From NCBI RefSeq assembly GCF_010548305.1, contig NZ_JAAGLV010000016.1, positions 1 to 64,000 of the forward strand: a stretch of 64,000 bases of DNA. The letters are read 5' to 3'. The notes under the pieces were generated by a model that was not told the DNA's origin, searched no databases, and saw only the letters and a program-made list of their open reading frames with translations. Below, piece after piece: positions 16,379-24,306 of this stretch; within the stretch, counting starts at the first letter, position 1; each line of letters opens with the position of its first letter. The position numbers were made by a program, and so were the translations under genes. The stretch is from Streptomyces sp. SID13031. Lineage in GTDB: Bacteria > Actinomycetota > Actinomycetes > Propionibacteriales > Kribbellaceae.

Positions 16379-17589
16379 GCCGCTTCAAGCATCAGCAGTC
16401 GCACGCGTCCCTGCTGCGCGATGTGTCTCGATCTTCTGTCAGACTGACCCGCAGCGGCCTCGATGCGATCGTGGTTCCAGCCGCGCGGACATCCCCGCCA
16501 CAGCACCTCATCGCCCTTTCCGTCGCGATGTCCGTGCCACTCGTCGTACTGTGCAGCCGGCGGGCACGGGTCGAACAAGTCGCCGATCGTGTGTCGGCCA
16601 CCTTCGGCGCTCGCGGACTGATCATCGACGTACCCGACGGCTACCCACAGTCCTGGACCCCACTGACCTCTGGTCAGGCTTTCAACGCAGTGAGCGCGGG
16701 ACGTTCGAGCGACCTCAGCGTCAAGCGCAACATCGGTCTCCGGCTGGCCCGCATGCGAGGCTGGAAGAAGATCCTCTTCGTCGATGACGACATTTCTCAG
16801 CTCAGCCCGCGGCACATCGAGCGGTTGACGGTCCAGCTCGACCGAAACCCGGTCGCATCGATGGCCAGCCGGGAGTTCCCGGACAACTCGGTGGTCTGTC
16901 ACGCCCGGCGCCTAGCAGGCTTCAAACAGGACGTCTTCGTCAGCGGTGCAGTACTGGGCATCAGCACCTACCACCCAGCAGTGTCCTTCTTCCCAGACGT
17001 CTACAACGAGGACTGGTTCTTCTTCGCACGCCCTGCGGCCACCCGGTCGCTGCCCAAGATCGGCGAGGTCCGGCAGGACGAGTACAAACCGTTCGCGGAT
17101 CCGTTGCGCGCCCGGCACGAGGAGTTCGGCGACCTGGTCGCCGAGGGCATGTACGGGCTGTTCGAGAGCAGGCCCGGATGGGACTTCGAGGATCAACTGC
17201 ATGCCGCGGAGAGCCCGCGCTTCTGGCAGCGGGTGATCGACAATCGAAGGTCCTTCATCCACGAGACCGAACGACGTTTGTCCAACGCGATGAACAGAGG
17301 GCCTGCGAACTCCTGGACGATGACCGAGGCGTTGAAATCACTCAGCCACGCCGAGGACCAGTTGAACGCCATCTCCTCGGAGGTGTGCGTCGAGTTCATC
17401 GCCAGCTGGCGAGAGGACGACGCCCGCTGGCGCGCGGTACTGCGAAGTGACTACTCCGGTCTCAACGAACGCGACGCATTCGACGAGCTCGAGCTGAAGA
17501 CCTGGATCTCCTGCGGTTATGGGGCGGAGAAGGCAGTGCGCCGCCGGCGCCACATTTCGATCCGGCCCGAGCTGTCGGCCAGCGGCTGA
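16375..17589 (+). CDS. GT-A-like glycosyltransferase of the HTH/GT cassette, copy C
   Basis: A 404-residue soluble protein, GTG start overlapping the HTH stop by four bases. It is strongly similar to copy A throughout: HASLLRDVSRSS, GLDAIVVPAA, LVVLCSRRARVEQVADRV, then SDLSVKRNIGLRLARMRG, KKILFVDDDIS, FPDNSVVCHARR, VFVSGAVLGIS, DVYNEDWFFFARPAA and RQDEYKPFADP. The DDD and NED motifs fit the metal site and catalytic acids of GT-A transferases. The tail carries a basic RRRRH patch. No membrane segment is present. The substrate is unknown. A cytoplasmic target, perhaps a nucleotide, RNA or protein, would fit the HTH pairing but is speculative. Confidence 0.75.
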   Translation: MSRFKHQQSHASLLRDVSRSSVRLTRSGLDAIVVPAARTSPPQHLIALSVAMSVPLVVLCSRRARVEQVADRVSATFGARGLIIDVPDGYPQSWTPLTSGQAFNAVSAGRSSDLSVKRNIGLRLARMRGWKKILFVDDDISQLSPRHIERLTVQLDRNPVASMASREFPDNSVVCHARRLAGFKQDVFVSGAVLGISTYHPAVSFFPDVYNEDWFFFARPAATRSLPKIGEVRQDEYKPFADPLRARHEEFGDLVAEGMYGLFESRPGWDFEDQLHAAESPRFWQRVIDNRRSFIHETERRLSNAMNRGPANSWTMTEALKSLSHAEDQLNAISSEVCVEFIASWREDDARWRAVLRSDYSGLNERDAFDELELKTWISCGYGAEKAVRRRRHISIRPELSASG

Positions 17590-17638
17590 CCAACTGACGC
17601 ACGACAAACGGTTGCCAGAGGTCGCCTAGGCTGGCAAC

Positions 17639-18484
17639 GTGCTCCGAAAATTGTGTCCAGGTCAGACCGCTGAGCTTTACGTCGTTGACGTCGTGACGAA
17701 CGAGTCCCGATTGGTGTATGCGTCGGCGGTGGTGTTGTTCGAGGCGCCCAACTGGGTTGGGGATCGCCTGGTCGTGAACGGGGATGGCGGGTTGTTCTCG
17801 GTGCCGGTGGCTGGGGGTGAGCTGGTGCCGATCGAGTTGGGTGGGGTGCCGGAGATCAACAATGATCATGTGGTCGGGCCAGACGGGGCCACGGTTTACG
17901 TGTCGGCGGAGGATGGGCATCTGTACGCCGTACCGATGGCTGGTGGGGTGGGGCGGCGGGTGAGCAACGAGCATGGCGTTCACCATTACCTGCATGGGGT
18001 TTCGCCTGATGGGGAGCGGTTGGCCTATATCGGGTTGGCGAACAGGGGCGGTCGACGGATCACCAATGTGTATACGGTTCCGGCGGCCGGCGGGGTCGAT
18101 GTGCAGGTCACGGATGACGAGTTCGCGGACGACGGTTCGGAGTACGGGCCTGATGGGGAGTGGATCTACTTCAACTCCGAGCGGGCGGGGCAAGCGCAGT
18201 TGTTCAGGATCAAGGGTGCGGTGGTCGAGCAGTTGACGTTCGACGAGCGGGTGAACTGGTTCCCGCATCCGTCGCCGGATGGTTCGCTGATCGCGTATGT
18301 AAGTTTTCCGCCGGGGACGGAGGGGCATCCCGCTGATGTCGAGGATGTGCGGGTGCGGTTGCTCTCGGCGGATGGACAGGTCCGGGAGGTGGCGACGGTT
18401 TTCGGTGGGCAGGGCACGATGAATGTGCCGAGCTGGTCGCCGGACGGGAGTTCTTTCGCGTACGTCGCCTATCCGATCAAGTAG
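17639..18484 (+). CDS. TolB-like beta-propeller protein
   Basis: A 281-residue protein from GTG 17639, made of repeated WD40/TolB-type PD40 units. Examples are VPVAGGELVPI, GPDGATVYVSAEDGHLYAVP, SPDGERLAYIG, GPDGEWIYFNSERAGQAQLF, SPDGSLIAYVSFP and SPDGSSFAYVAYP. No signal peptide is evident, so it probably stays in the cytoplasm as a small-molecule or protein-binding propeller. Such proteins are often annotated as TolR-like, but the resemblance is only to the propeller part. It lies 49 bp after the cassette C transferase and could be co-transcribed. Its C-terminus overlaps an AraC relic on the other strand. Confidence 0.8.
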   Translation: MLRKLCPGQTAELYVVDVVTNESRLVYASAVVLFEAPNWVGDRLVVNGDGGLFSVPVAGGELVPIELGGVPEINNDHVVGPDGATVYVSAEDGHLYAVPMAGGVGRRVSNEHGVHHYLHGVSPDGERLAYIGLANRGGRRITNVYTVPAAGGVDVQVTDDEFADDGSEYGPDGEWIYFNSERAGQAQLFRIKGAVVEQLTFDERVNWFPHPSPDGSLIAYVSFPPGTEGHPADVEDVRVRLLSADGQVREVATVFGGQGTMNVPSWSPDGSSFAYVAYPIK

Positions 18485-18605
18485 TCGAGCGCTGCCTGTA
18501 CTCCGTAGGTGTCAGGCCGGACAGCGTGCGGAAGCGGCGGGCGAAGTACGTGGGATCCGGCCAGCCGACCTCGGCGCCTATACGGCAATCGGCAGGAGTG
18601 AGTTG
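18477..18605 (-). pseudogene. C-terminal fragment of an AraC-family regulator
   Basis: The minus strand reads IGAEVGWPDPTYFARRFRTL, then SGLTPTEYRQRSTT and a stop. This is the second recognition helix and end of an AraC/XylS DNA-binding domain. Nothing of the remaining domain is found upstream, so only about 40 residues survive. Confidence 0.7.
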
Positions 18606-18648
18606 GCCAGGAGAGCATCGGACGCACCTGACCGAGTAGTCTCGGGTT

Positions 18649-18939
18649 GTGACCGCACAGCCGCATCAGGAGTCGCCGGACGACCCGGCCGAGATCTTGC
18701 TCGTGCTCCCGGCGAAGTGGCACGAGCAGTTTCTGCAGGAGTACCACGGCGCTCTGGACGCCGCGCACGAGGTTTGGCGGTTCCAGCAACTCCGCGACGT
18801 GTTGCACGTCTGGCGGCTCCGCGCCCTCGCGTACTCACGACCCGGGTTCGAGGAGGCCGCACAGGCCGCCCGCGAAGGCAGAGCCGACGAGTTCATCCCA
18901 GCTGACCAAGTCATCCCCGGCTGGGCCGAAAGGCAGTGA
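18649..18939 (+). CDS. antitoxin-like protein of a type II toxin-antitoxin pair
   Basis: A 96-residue acidic protein from GTG 18649. It contains PDDPAEILLVLPAKWHEQFL, then QEYHGALDAAHEVWRFQQLR, a helical body and an acidic tail. It resembles the DUF6247-type proteins that precede RelE/ParE-like toxins in actinobacteria. The stop overlaps the next start (GTGA). The small size, helical character and coupling to a toxin-like gene support the antitoxin role. No DNA-binding motif is obvious, so repression of its own promoter is uncertain. Confidence 0.68.
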   Translation: MTAQPHQESPDDPAEILLVLPAKWHEQFLQEYHGALDAAHEVWRFQQLRDVLHVWRLRALAYSRPGFEEAAQAAREGRADEFIPADQVIPGWAERQ

Positions 18940-19181
18940 GCTATCGCGTGGAGTTCCACGCGGCCGCCCTCGCTCAGCTCGACGGACTACCCCCAGAGGC
19001 TTTTGACGCCCTGGTCGACCAAGTCGTCAAGCTCGTGGACGCTCCGTGGGACGCTCAGCCCCTCTCACCCGACGAGCCACAGTTTCGCCAATGCCAGTTC
19101 GGCGGGCTCGGACTGCTCTCCTTCTACGTCGACGATGACGGCCGGGTGTTGCGGATCTTCGACGTGACCTGGGCCGGTTGA
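18936..19181 (+). CDS. RelE/ParE-like toxin
   Basis: An 81-residue protein. MSYRVEFHAAALAQLDGLPP matches the first strand and helix of the RelE/ParE fold, in which a Phe-His/Pro-x-A-x-x-x-L segment leads into the helix pair. The C-terminal strands GGLGLLSFYVDDDGRVLRIF followed by DVTWAG complete the small alpha/beta fold. Members are ribosome-dependent mRNA nucleases or gyrase inhibitors; the class cannot be decided by eye. It is translationally coupled to the antitoxin-like gene through a GTGA overlap. Confidence 0.7.
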   Translation: MSYRVEFHAAALAQLDGLPPEAFDALVDQVVKLVDAPWDAQPLSPDEPQFRQCQFGGLGLLSFYVDDDGRVLRIFDVTWAG

Positions 19182-19220
19182 TTGCCGGGGAGGCAGGCTG
19201 GTTGCGTGGTGAGATGGGGT

Positions 19221-19805
19221 ATGGGCGCTTTGGTGAGCAAGGTGGTTTTGAAGGGGTTTGGGCTGCCTGAGGGGGTGTTCGGGCGGTTCGGCGGGTGGGT
19301 TATGGCTCGGGGGAACGGAGCGATCGAGAAGCATGTGGTGAAGATGGCGCGGTTGCAGGGTAAGGAGCATGTGATGGTGCTGGGGCCGGGGCCCGGGGTC
19401 GGGCTGGTGGCCGCGGCCGAGCGCGCGGCGATCGTGGTGGGGGTGGATCCGTCCGACACGATGTTACTGGCGGCCCGGCATCACTGTGGTGAGCTGGTCG
19501 AGGCCGGCAAGGTGCAGTTGATTCGTGGGGATGCGGCCGACACGCACCAGCCGGATCACTCGGCGAGTGTGGTCATCTCGGTCAACAACGTGCAGCTGTG
19601 GGCGGACCGGCCGGCGGCGTACGCGGAGATCCGGCGGGTGATGAAGCCGGCTGCGCGGCTGCTCGTCTCGGTGTCCGAGAAACGGGCCCCAGGCAACCTT
19701 CTCGCCGAGCTCGAGAGTGCGGGGTTCAGCAACGTCAAGGTCAGCACGTGGGATCCGCCCGGCCGTCGCACCACCGCGGCCGCCATCTATACAGCGGACC
19801 GTTAG
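19221..19805 (+). CDS. class I SAM-dependent methyltransferase
   Basis: About 194 residues from ATG 19221; an in-frame upstream start at 19182 is possible. Motif I is VMVLGPGPGVGLVAAAE (glycine-rich SAM loop). The acidic residue of motif II is in VVGVDPSDTML. Later come the adenine-pocket-like LIRGDAAD and motif IV-like VVISVNNVQLW, then EIRRVMKPAARLLVSVSE. This is the UbiE/Methyltransf_11 pattern. The acceptor is unknown. Codon use at the 5' end is slightly less GC-rich. It is followed by a strong bidirectional terminator. Confidence 0.82.
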   Translation: MGALVSKVVLKGFGLPEGVFGRFGGWVMARGNGAIEKHVVKMARLQGKEHVMVLGPGPGVGLVAAAERAAIVVGVDPSDTMLLAARHHCGELVEAGKVQLIRGDAADTHQPDHSASVVISVNNVQLWADRPAAYAEIRRVMKPAARLLVSVSEKRAPGNLLAELESAGFSNVKVSTWDPPGRRTTAAAIYTADR

Positions 19806-19809
19806 AAAT

Positions 19810-19844
19810 GCCTTCACCCCCGCCGGAGATGCGGGGGTGAAGGC
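19810..19844. terminator. perfect 14-bp hairpin between convergent genes
   Basis: GCCTTCACCCCCGC pairs without mismatch with GCGGGGGTGAAGGC around a seven-base loop. It sits between the methyltransferase (plus) and MFS transporter (minus) stops. Confidence 0.8.
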
Positions 19845-19851
19845 AAGAAGA

Positions 19852-21279
19852 TCAGGCAGCGGCTGTTGCCTCGGTGAGTTGCTCCGCGGTGGGCTGCAGT
19901 TGCGGGGATGCCAACGTCAGCAGGACATTGGCTACCGCGAAGCCGGCTGCCACCAGTAGGCCACGCTGGAAGCCGTCGACCAAGGCCTGCTGCTGCGCGA
20001 CTCCGTGAGCCAGTGCGTCCGTAGTACGGGTGATGGACAGCGTGGTCACGATCGCCAGGCCCAGTGCGCCACCGACCTGGTACATCGCGTTCACCACGCC
20101 CGACGCGGCACCGGCCTCGTGGTTCTCGACCTCGGAGACCGCGGTGATCTGCCCCGGTACGCCGACTCCGAGGATGCCGAAGCCGAAGATGATCAGACCC
20201 GGCAGGATCTGGCTGACATAGCTACCGGTTGCGTCAGCCTGCGAGAGGAGCAGGAGCCCGATCAGGCTGAGCACCGCTCCGCCCAACTGGACCGTGCGCG
20301 TGCCGAGCGTCTGGACAAGCTGCGAGGCGAGTACTGCGGCCACAATCGCGGCGCCACCCATCGGCAGGAAGTGCACGCCCGCCTCAAGCGCGGAGTCGCC
20401 GCGGACCTGCTGCAGGAAGATGGCGGTCAGGAAGAACATCGACAGGAAGCCCGCGCCGTTGAGCGCCAGCGCACCGCCCGACACGCTCAGCGCCCGCGAC
20501 CGGAACAACCGCAGCGGAACCAGCGGTGCCTTCGACCGCGCCTCCACCATCACGAAGGCGGCGAGCAGCGCGACTCCGCCGATCAGGAAGAAGAGCACCT
20601 CACCCGAGCCCCACCCCTTCGGCTCCGACCGGACGACGCCGTAGACGACGGCCAGCAGACCACCGGTACCGAGCACTGCGCCCGCCGTGTCGAAGGCCCG
20701 GTTGGCGTTCTCGTTGTGCCGGGTGTCGCGGATGAAGGCCGGGATCAGCGCGACCAGGACGGCGACGATCGGTACGTTGACGAAGAACACCCATTGCCAG
20801 CTCAGCGAGTCGACCAGCAGACCGCCGGCCACCACCCCGAGCGTGCCGCCGAGGCCGGCCAGGCCGCCCCAGACGCCCATCGCGATGTTGCGCTCCCGGC
20901 CGTGCGCGAAGGTGACGGTCAGGATCGCGAGCGCCGCGGGTGACAGCAACGCACCACCCAGACCCTGGACCGCGCGGGCGCCGATCAGGAACTCCGGCGA
21001 GTTGGACAGCCCCGCGATCAGCGAGGTGACGCCGAAGATCACCAGTCCGCCGATGAAGACCCGGCGCGGGCCGAGCAGGTCGGCCATCCGGCCGCCGAGC
21101 AGCAGGAAGCCGCCGAACAGCAGCGTGTAGGCGTTGATCACCCATTGCAGGGAGTCGGCGGAGAAGTTCAGATCCGCCTGGATGTCGGGCAGCGCGACGT
21201 TCACGATCGTCACGTCGAGCACCACGATGAACTGCGCTAGAGCCAATACCGCGAGTGTCGCCCAGGGACTGCGTCGCAT
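19852..21279 (-). CDS. DHA2-type MFS multidrug exporter
   Basis: A 475-residue protein of the 14-helix drug:H+ antiporter class (EmrB/QacA family). Helix 1 contains LDVTIVNVALPDIQADL, motif A is GGRMADLLGPRRVFI, and the R of motif B is in GARAVQGLGGALLSPA. Antiporter motif C is GLGGTLGVVAGGLLVD. The hydrophobic segments run to the end. It is located in the cytoplasmic membrane and expels drugs or metabolites using the proton gradient. It is divergent from a TetR gene, with repeated operator-like words between the two starts, so it is probably repressed by that regulator. Confidence 0.92.
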   Translation of the reverse strand: MRRSPWATLAVLALAQFIVVLDVTIVNVALPDIQADLNFSADSLQWVINAYTLLFGGFLLLGGRMADLLGPRRVFIGGLVIFGVTSLIAGLSNSPEFLIGARAVQGLGGALLSPAALAILTVTFAHGRERNIAMGVWGGLAGLGGTLGVVAGGLLVDSLSWQWVFFVNVPIVAVLVALIPAFIRDTRHNENANRAFDTAGAVLGTGGLLAVVYGVVRSEPKGWGSGEVLFFLIGGVALLAAFVMVEARSKAPLVPLRLFRSRALSVSGGALALNGAGFLSMFFLTAIFLQQVRGDSALEAGVHFLPMGGAAIVAAVLASQLVQTLGTRTVQLGGAVLSLIGLLLLSQADATGSYVSQILPGLIIFGFGILGVGVPGQITAVSEVENHEAGAASGVVNAMYQVGGALGLAIVTTLSITRTTDALAHGVAQQQALVDGFQRGLLVAAGFAVANVLLTLASPQLQPTAEQLTEATAAA

Positions 21280-21305
21280 GCCTACCTCACAGGAGAGATG
21301 TTGTC

Positions 21306-21360
21306 TACGTTGTATGTATACGTTGTATGCGTACTTAGTAAACCGTAGGTCTACGTTGTA
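21306..21360. promoter_or_regulatory. three direct copies of TACGTTGTA between exporter and TetR gene
   Basis: TACGTTGTA occurs at 21306-21314, 21319-21327 and 21352-21360. The first two are spaced 13 bp apart and embedded in GTATGTATAC-like dyads. The low-GC 90-bp intergenic region between divergent MFS and TetR genes is the expected place for both promoters and the TetR operator. Confidence 0.65.
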
Positions 21361-21371
21361 AACTTGTCAAC

Positions 21372-22052
21372 ATGCCCCCGACCAGCAGCCAAGCCGCCAA
21401 GCGGCTCGATCCGCAGACCCTCGCGACGAGCGCGCTGGAGATCGCTGACGCCGAGGGGCTGGACGCGCTGACCATCCGCCGGCTCGCCCAGCTGCACGAC
21501 GTGACGCCGATGGCGCTCTACCGGCACTTCAGCGACAAGGACGACCTGCTCGCCGCGGTCGCCGACCGGATCCTGGCCGACATAGCCCTGCCCGAGCCGA
21601 GCGACGAGGCCTGGGACGTCCAGCTGCGCGCCGTACTGACGTCGTTCGTCAAAGCCCTTCGGCCGCATCCCAAGGTGGCGGGGCTGACGATGTTCCGCAT
21701 CCTGATCTCGCCGGCCGGGCTCGCGTTGGCCGAGCGGACGATGGAGCTACTGACCCAGGGCGGCTTCTCCACCGACGACGCGGCAGAGGTCGGACGGCAG
21801 TCGGTCTGCTCGCTCATCATCCTGGTCACCGCGGAGCCCGGCGCCACCGAGGACACCGATCCGGTCGCTCGCGAAGACGGCCTGCGCGCCAAGCGCGCCT
21901 CCCTCGCGGCCCTTTCACCCCACCGCTACCCACTGATCACGTCAGCGGCAGACACCCTGGTCTGCCCGGCTTCGACCGACCGGTACTACGCGCTGGGCAT
22001 CAACCTCGTCGTCGCGGGCATCCGTGGCGTGCTGGCCGACCCCGACGCCTGA
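21372..22052 (+). CDS. TetR-family repressor, TetR/TetR_C-like class
   Basis: A 226-residue protein. The N-terminal HTH is ALTIRRLAQLHDVTPMALYR, then HFSDKDDLLAAVAD (about residues 30-65). The remaining helical domain (DVQLRAVLTSFVKALRPHPK, then LTMFRILISPAGLALAERTM) matches the ligand-binding region of tetracycline-repressor-like members. It is divergent from the DHA2 exporter and most likely a ligand-relieved repressor of that gene and itself. ATG 21372 lies 11 bp after the last operator-like word. Confidence 0.9.
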   Translation: MPPTSSQAAKRLDPQTLATSALEIADAEGLDALTIRRLAQLHDVTPMALYRHFSDKDDLLAAVADRILADIALPEPSDEAWDVQLRAVLTSFVKALRPHPKVAGLTMFRILISPAGLALAERTMELLTQGGFSTDDAAEVGRQSVCSLIILVTAEPGATEDTDPVAREDGLRAKRASLAALSPHRYPLITSAADTLVCPASTDRYYALGINLVVAGIRGVLADPDA

Positions 22053-22165
22053 CCCCGACGCATGACGCCTGACGGTCGGCGACACTCGCGCCGGGTCCCG
22101 CCACTGGTCAACTACGGGGTCTACGCTCCGAAGCGGAGTCAGACCACCACACGGAGGGTTTTGCC

Positions 22166-22351
22166 ATGGCGGGCAAGTTCGAGCTGTACGAAGACAAGTC
22201 GGGCGAGTACCGGTTCCGCTTGAAGGCCGGCAACGGCGAGGTGATCGCGACCGGCAGCGAGAGCTACAAGACCAAGGCTGCCGCGCTGAACGGCATCGAG
22301 TCGATCAAGAAGAACGCCGGCGACGCGAAAGTCGACGACCAGACTTCCTAG
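22166..22351 (+). CDS. yegP: YegP-type DUF1508 protein
   Basis: A 61-residue protein behind GGAGGG. It has a single DUF1508 unit, KFELYEDKSGEYRFRLKAGN, GEVIATGSESYKTKAAALNG and IESIKKNAGDA, the pattern of YegP-like small proteins. Many relatives have two such units; this is a one-unit form. Function is unknown beyond a small beta-rich fold. A strong terminator follows. Confidence 0.88.
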   Translation: MAGKFELYEDKSGEYRFRLKAGNGEVIATGSESYKTKAAALNGIESIKKNAGDAKVDDQTS

Positions 22352-22372
22352 TACTTCCCAGTAGTACAGAAC

Positions 22373-22413
22373 AGAACGGCAGGAACTCCCCGAAGCGGAG
22401 CTCCTGCCGTTCT
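22373..22413. terminator. bidirectional 17-bp hairpin
   Basis: AGAACGGCAGGAACTCC and GGAGCTCCTGCCGTTCT pair with one mismatch around CCGAAGC, between convergent yegP and the YCII gene. Confidence 0.8.
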
Positions 22414-22430
22414 GTCGTTCCAGCGGTGGA

Positions 22431-22793
22431 TCAGAGGCCCAGCTCGTGGATCACCGCGCGAACCTCGACCCCGAGACCCTCGATCGACGCGTCCGGGATC
22501 ATCGCGGCCAGCTCCTGCGCCCGCTCCGGAGTCGCACAGTCCAGGAGGTAGTACCCGGCCAGGAACTCCTTGGCCTCCAGGAACGGCCCGTCCGTCACCG
22601 CGGGCACGCCGTCGCGCACCTTGACCACCGACGTCTTGGCCGGCTCGGCCAGCGCCACCGTGCTGTGGAACTCGCCTGACTCCTGCACGACCTGCAGAAA
22701 CTTCTCGTGCCCACTGAAGATCGCCTGCTGCTCGTCCTCGGTCAGCGCGTTCAGGACGTCGGGATTGATGTTCAGCACAACGAGGTATTTCAC
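22431..22793 (-). CDS. YCII-related (DGPF domain) protein
   Basis: A 120-residue protein from GTG 22793 behind GGAGA. It has YCII-type features: the first strand KYLVVLNINPD, a central FLQVVQESGEFHSTVALAEP, the diagnostic VTDGPFLEAKEFLAGYYLLD and a terminal EVRAVIHELGL. Domains of this kind form ferredoxin-like dimers. The DGPF variants are commonly found near ECF sigma factors, but none is present here. It is divergent from the dehydratase gene. Confidence 0.85.
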   Translation of the reverse strand: MKYLVVLNINPDVLNALTEDEQQAIFSGHEKFLQVVQESGEFHSTVALAEPAKTSVVKVRDGVPAVTDGPFLEAKEFLAGYYLLDCATPERAQELAAMIPDASIEGLGVEVRAVIHELGL

Positions 22794-22880
22794 GATCTCT
22801 CCTTCGCCGTCGGCTCCCGGCCGGGAGCCTCTCGTCATCAGTACGGAGCGGGCTCCGCCACTTTGACATAACGTCGCGTC

Positions 22881-23843
22881 ATGACTGAGCTGACTCTCGC
22901 GGACGTGCAAGCGGCGGCCGGACGGATCAAAGGCTTCGCGCACCGTACGCCGGTGCTGACCTCGCGCACGCTGAACGAGCGGGTGGGCGCCGAGGTGTAT
23001 CTGAAGGCGGAGAACTTCCAGCGGATCGGTGCGTTCAAGTTCCGCGGCGCCTTCAACGCGATCAGCCGGCTCTCCCCCGCCCAGCTCGCCAGTGGCGTGG
23101 CGGCGTACTCGTCGGGCAACCACGCCCAGGCGGTCGCACTGGCCGCCAAGCTCGCCGGTACGTCCGCGGTGATCCTGATGCCGACGGACGCGCCGCCGAC
23201 CAAGATGGCGGCCACCCGCGGGTACGGCGCCGAGGTGGTCACCTACGACCGGTACGGGCAGGACCGGGCAGCCCTGGCCAAGCAACTGTCCGAGGAACGG
23301 GGGCTGACCCTCATTCCGCCGTACGACCACTACGACGTGATGGCCGGGCAGGGCACGGTCGCCCTCGAGCTGGTCGAGGAGGTCGGCCCGCTCGATGCAC
23401 TGCTGGTACCGATCGGAGGCGGCGGCCTGATCGCGGGGTGCGCGACCGCGGCGACCGCCTTGTCACCAGGTATCCGGGTAATAGGTGTGGAGCCGGCCGC
23501 GGGCGACGACACAGCCCGGTCGCTGGCCGCCGGCAAGCGGGTCGAGATCGAAGTACCGCGGACGATCGCCGACGGCCAGGCGATCTCCAGCCCGGGCGAG
23601 CTGACCTTCCCGATCGTTCAGCGGCTGGTGGACGGCGTCGAGCTGGTCAGCGACGACGAGATCCGGGCTGCGATGACGTTCCTCTTCGAGCGAGTGAAGG
23701 TCGTCGCGGAGCCGAGTGGCGCCTGCGCGCTGGCCGCGCTGCTGGCCGGACGGATCCAGAACCTGCCCGACCGCGTCGGAGTACTGATTTCAGGCGGGAA
23801 TGTGGGCCTGGAGCGGTGGCTGGAGCTGCTCGGAAAGCGATGA
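22881..23843 (+). CDS. PLP-dependent threonine/serine dehydratase
   Basis: A 320-residue fold-type II PLP enzyme. Lys53 in AFKFRGAFNA is the Schiff-base lysine. SSGNHAQAVALAA binds the substrate carboxylate, and PIGGGGLIAGCATAA is the phosphate-binding glycine loop. The end carries LISGGNVGLERW. It lacks the C-terminal ACT domain of biosynthetic IlvA. It is therefore the short catabolic type, threonine ammonia-lyase, serine racemase or hydroxyaspartate dehydratase, which cannot be separated by eye. It is monocistronic, with a terminator about 160 bp downstream. Confidence 0.88.
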   Translation: MTELTLADVQAAAGRIKGFAHRTPVLTSRTLNERVGAEVYLKAENFQRIGAFKFRGAFNAISRLSPAQLASGVAAYSSGNHAQAVALAAKLAGTSAVILMPTDAPPTKMAATRGYGAEVVTYDRYGQDRAALAKQLSEERGLTLIPPYDHYDVMAGQGTVALELVEEVGPLDALLVPIGGGGLIAGCATAATALSPGIRVIGVEPAAGDDTARSLAAGKRVEIEVPRTIADGQAISSPGELTFPIVQRLVDGVELVSDDEIRAAMTFLFERVKVVAEPSGACALAALLAGRIQNLPDRVGVLISGGNVGLERWLELLGKR

Positions 23844-24001
23844 TCCCAGGCCTACCTGAGGGGAGCCTGAGTACGGACTGTGCTCGTTGTCACAGAAAGC
23901 CACCACGCGATGTGACTGGGGTCACACGAATTCGCTGTGCGGCCACCTGAGAGACGCTCAGACACGCTCAGGACACCTGGTGTTCAAGGTGGGTCCCTGA
24001 T

Positions 24002-24028
24002 CCGTCAGAGAGCCGTCTGACGGCTTTT
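24002..24028 (+). terminator. rho-independent-like hairpin
   Basis: CCGTCAGA pairs with TCTGACGG around GAGCCG and is followed by CTTTTC. It separates the dehydratase gene from the riboswitch promoter. The 23844-24001 stretch before it holds nothing recognised. Confidence 0.7.
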
Positions 24029-24074
24029 CGGAGGGTCTCTGTGGATCTGAGGGTTTGCGTCGTGATCATTCTGT

Positions 24075-24080
24075 TATACA
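24075..24080 (+). promoter_or_regulatory. -10 element upstream of the c-di-AMP riboswitch
   Basis: TATACA lies in a short low-GC island about 35 bp before the aptamer, with a TTTGCG hexamer 15 bp upstream as a weak -35. The position is right for a housekeeping promoter, but no start site can be proven. Confidence 0.45.
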
Positions 24081-24109
24081 GTCGTCGGCGGTTCGACAAA
24101 TGCGCCGAA

Positions 24110-24303
24110 CTGCGAGTGTGTCAACGCCGAGTCCTGCCAGGCACACCCGCTCCCCTCGAACAACCATGGCAGGAGTGGGGGACCCAGGAAGTTGGGTTTC
24201 GACCGTGAGTGGTCGGGACCCTGGGGTGAAGTCCGCGGGAGCGGACCGGGCTATTGTTTCTCAGCCCGAACCCGACAGCTAACTTCACAGGCGTCGGGAG
24301 ACA
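24110..24303 (+). ncRNA. c-di-AMP riboswitch (ydaO/yuaA class)
   Basis: The leader contains the ydaO pieces in order: CAACGCCGAGTCCTGCC (24121-24137), GGCAGGAGTGGGGGACCCAG (about 24168-24187), CCTGGGGTGAAGTC, CCGACAGCTAAC and GGCGTCGGGAG just before the start codon. CAACGCC and GGCGTCG can close the aptamer. In actinobacteria this class is typically found upstream of cell-wall hydrolases of the NlpC/P60 and Rpf types. Here the next gene is an NlpC/P60 hydrolase, as expected. Binding of c-di-AMP is known to reduce expression in this class. Confidence 0.88.
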
Positions 24304-24306
24304 ACC

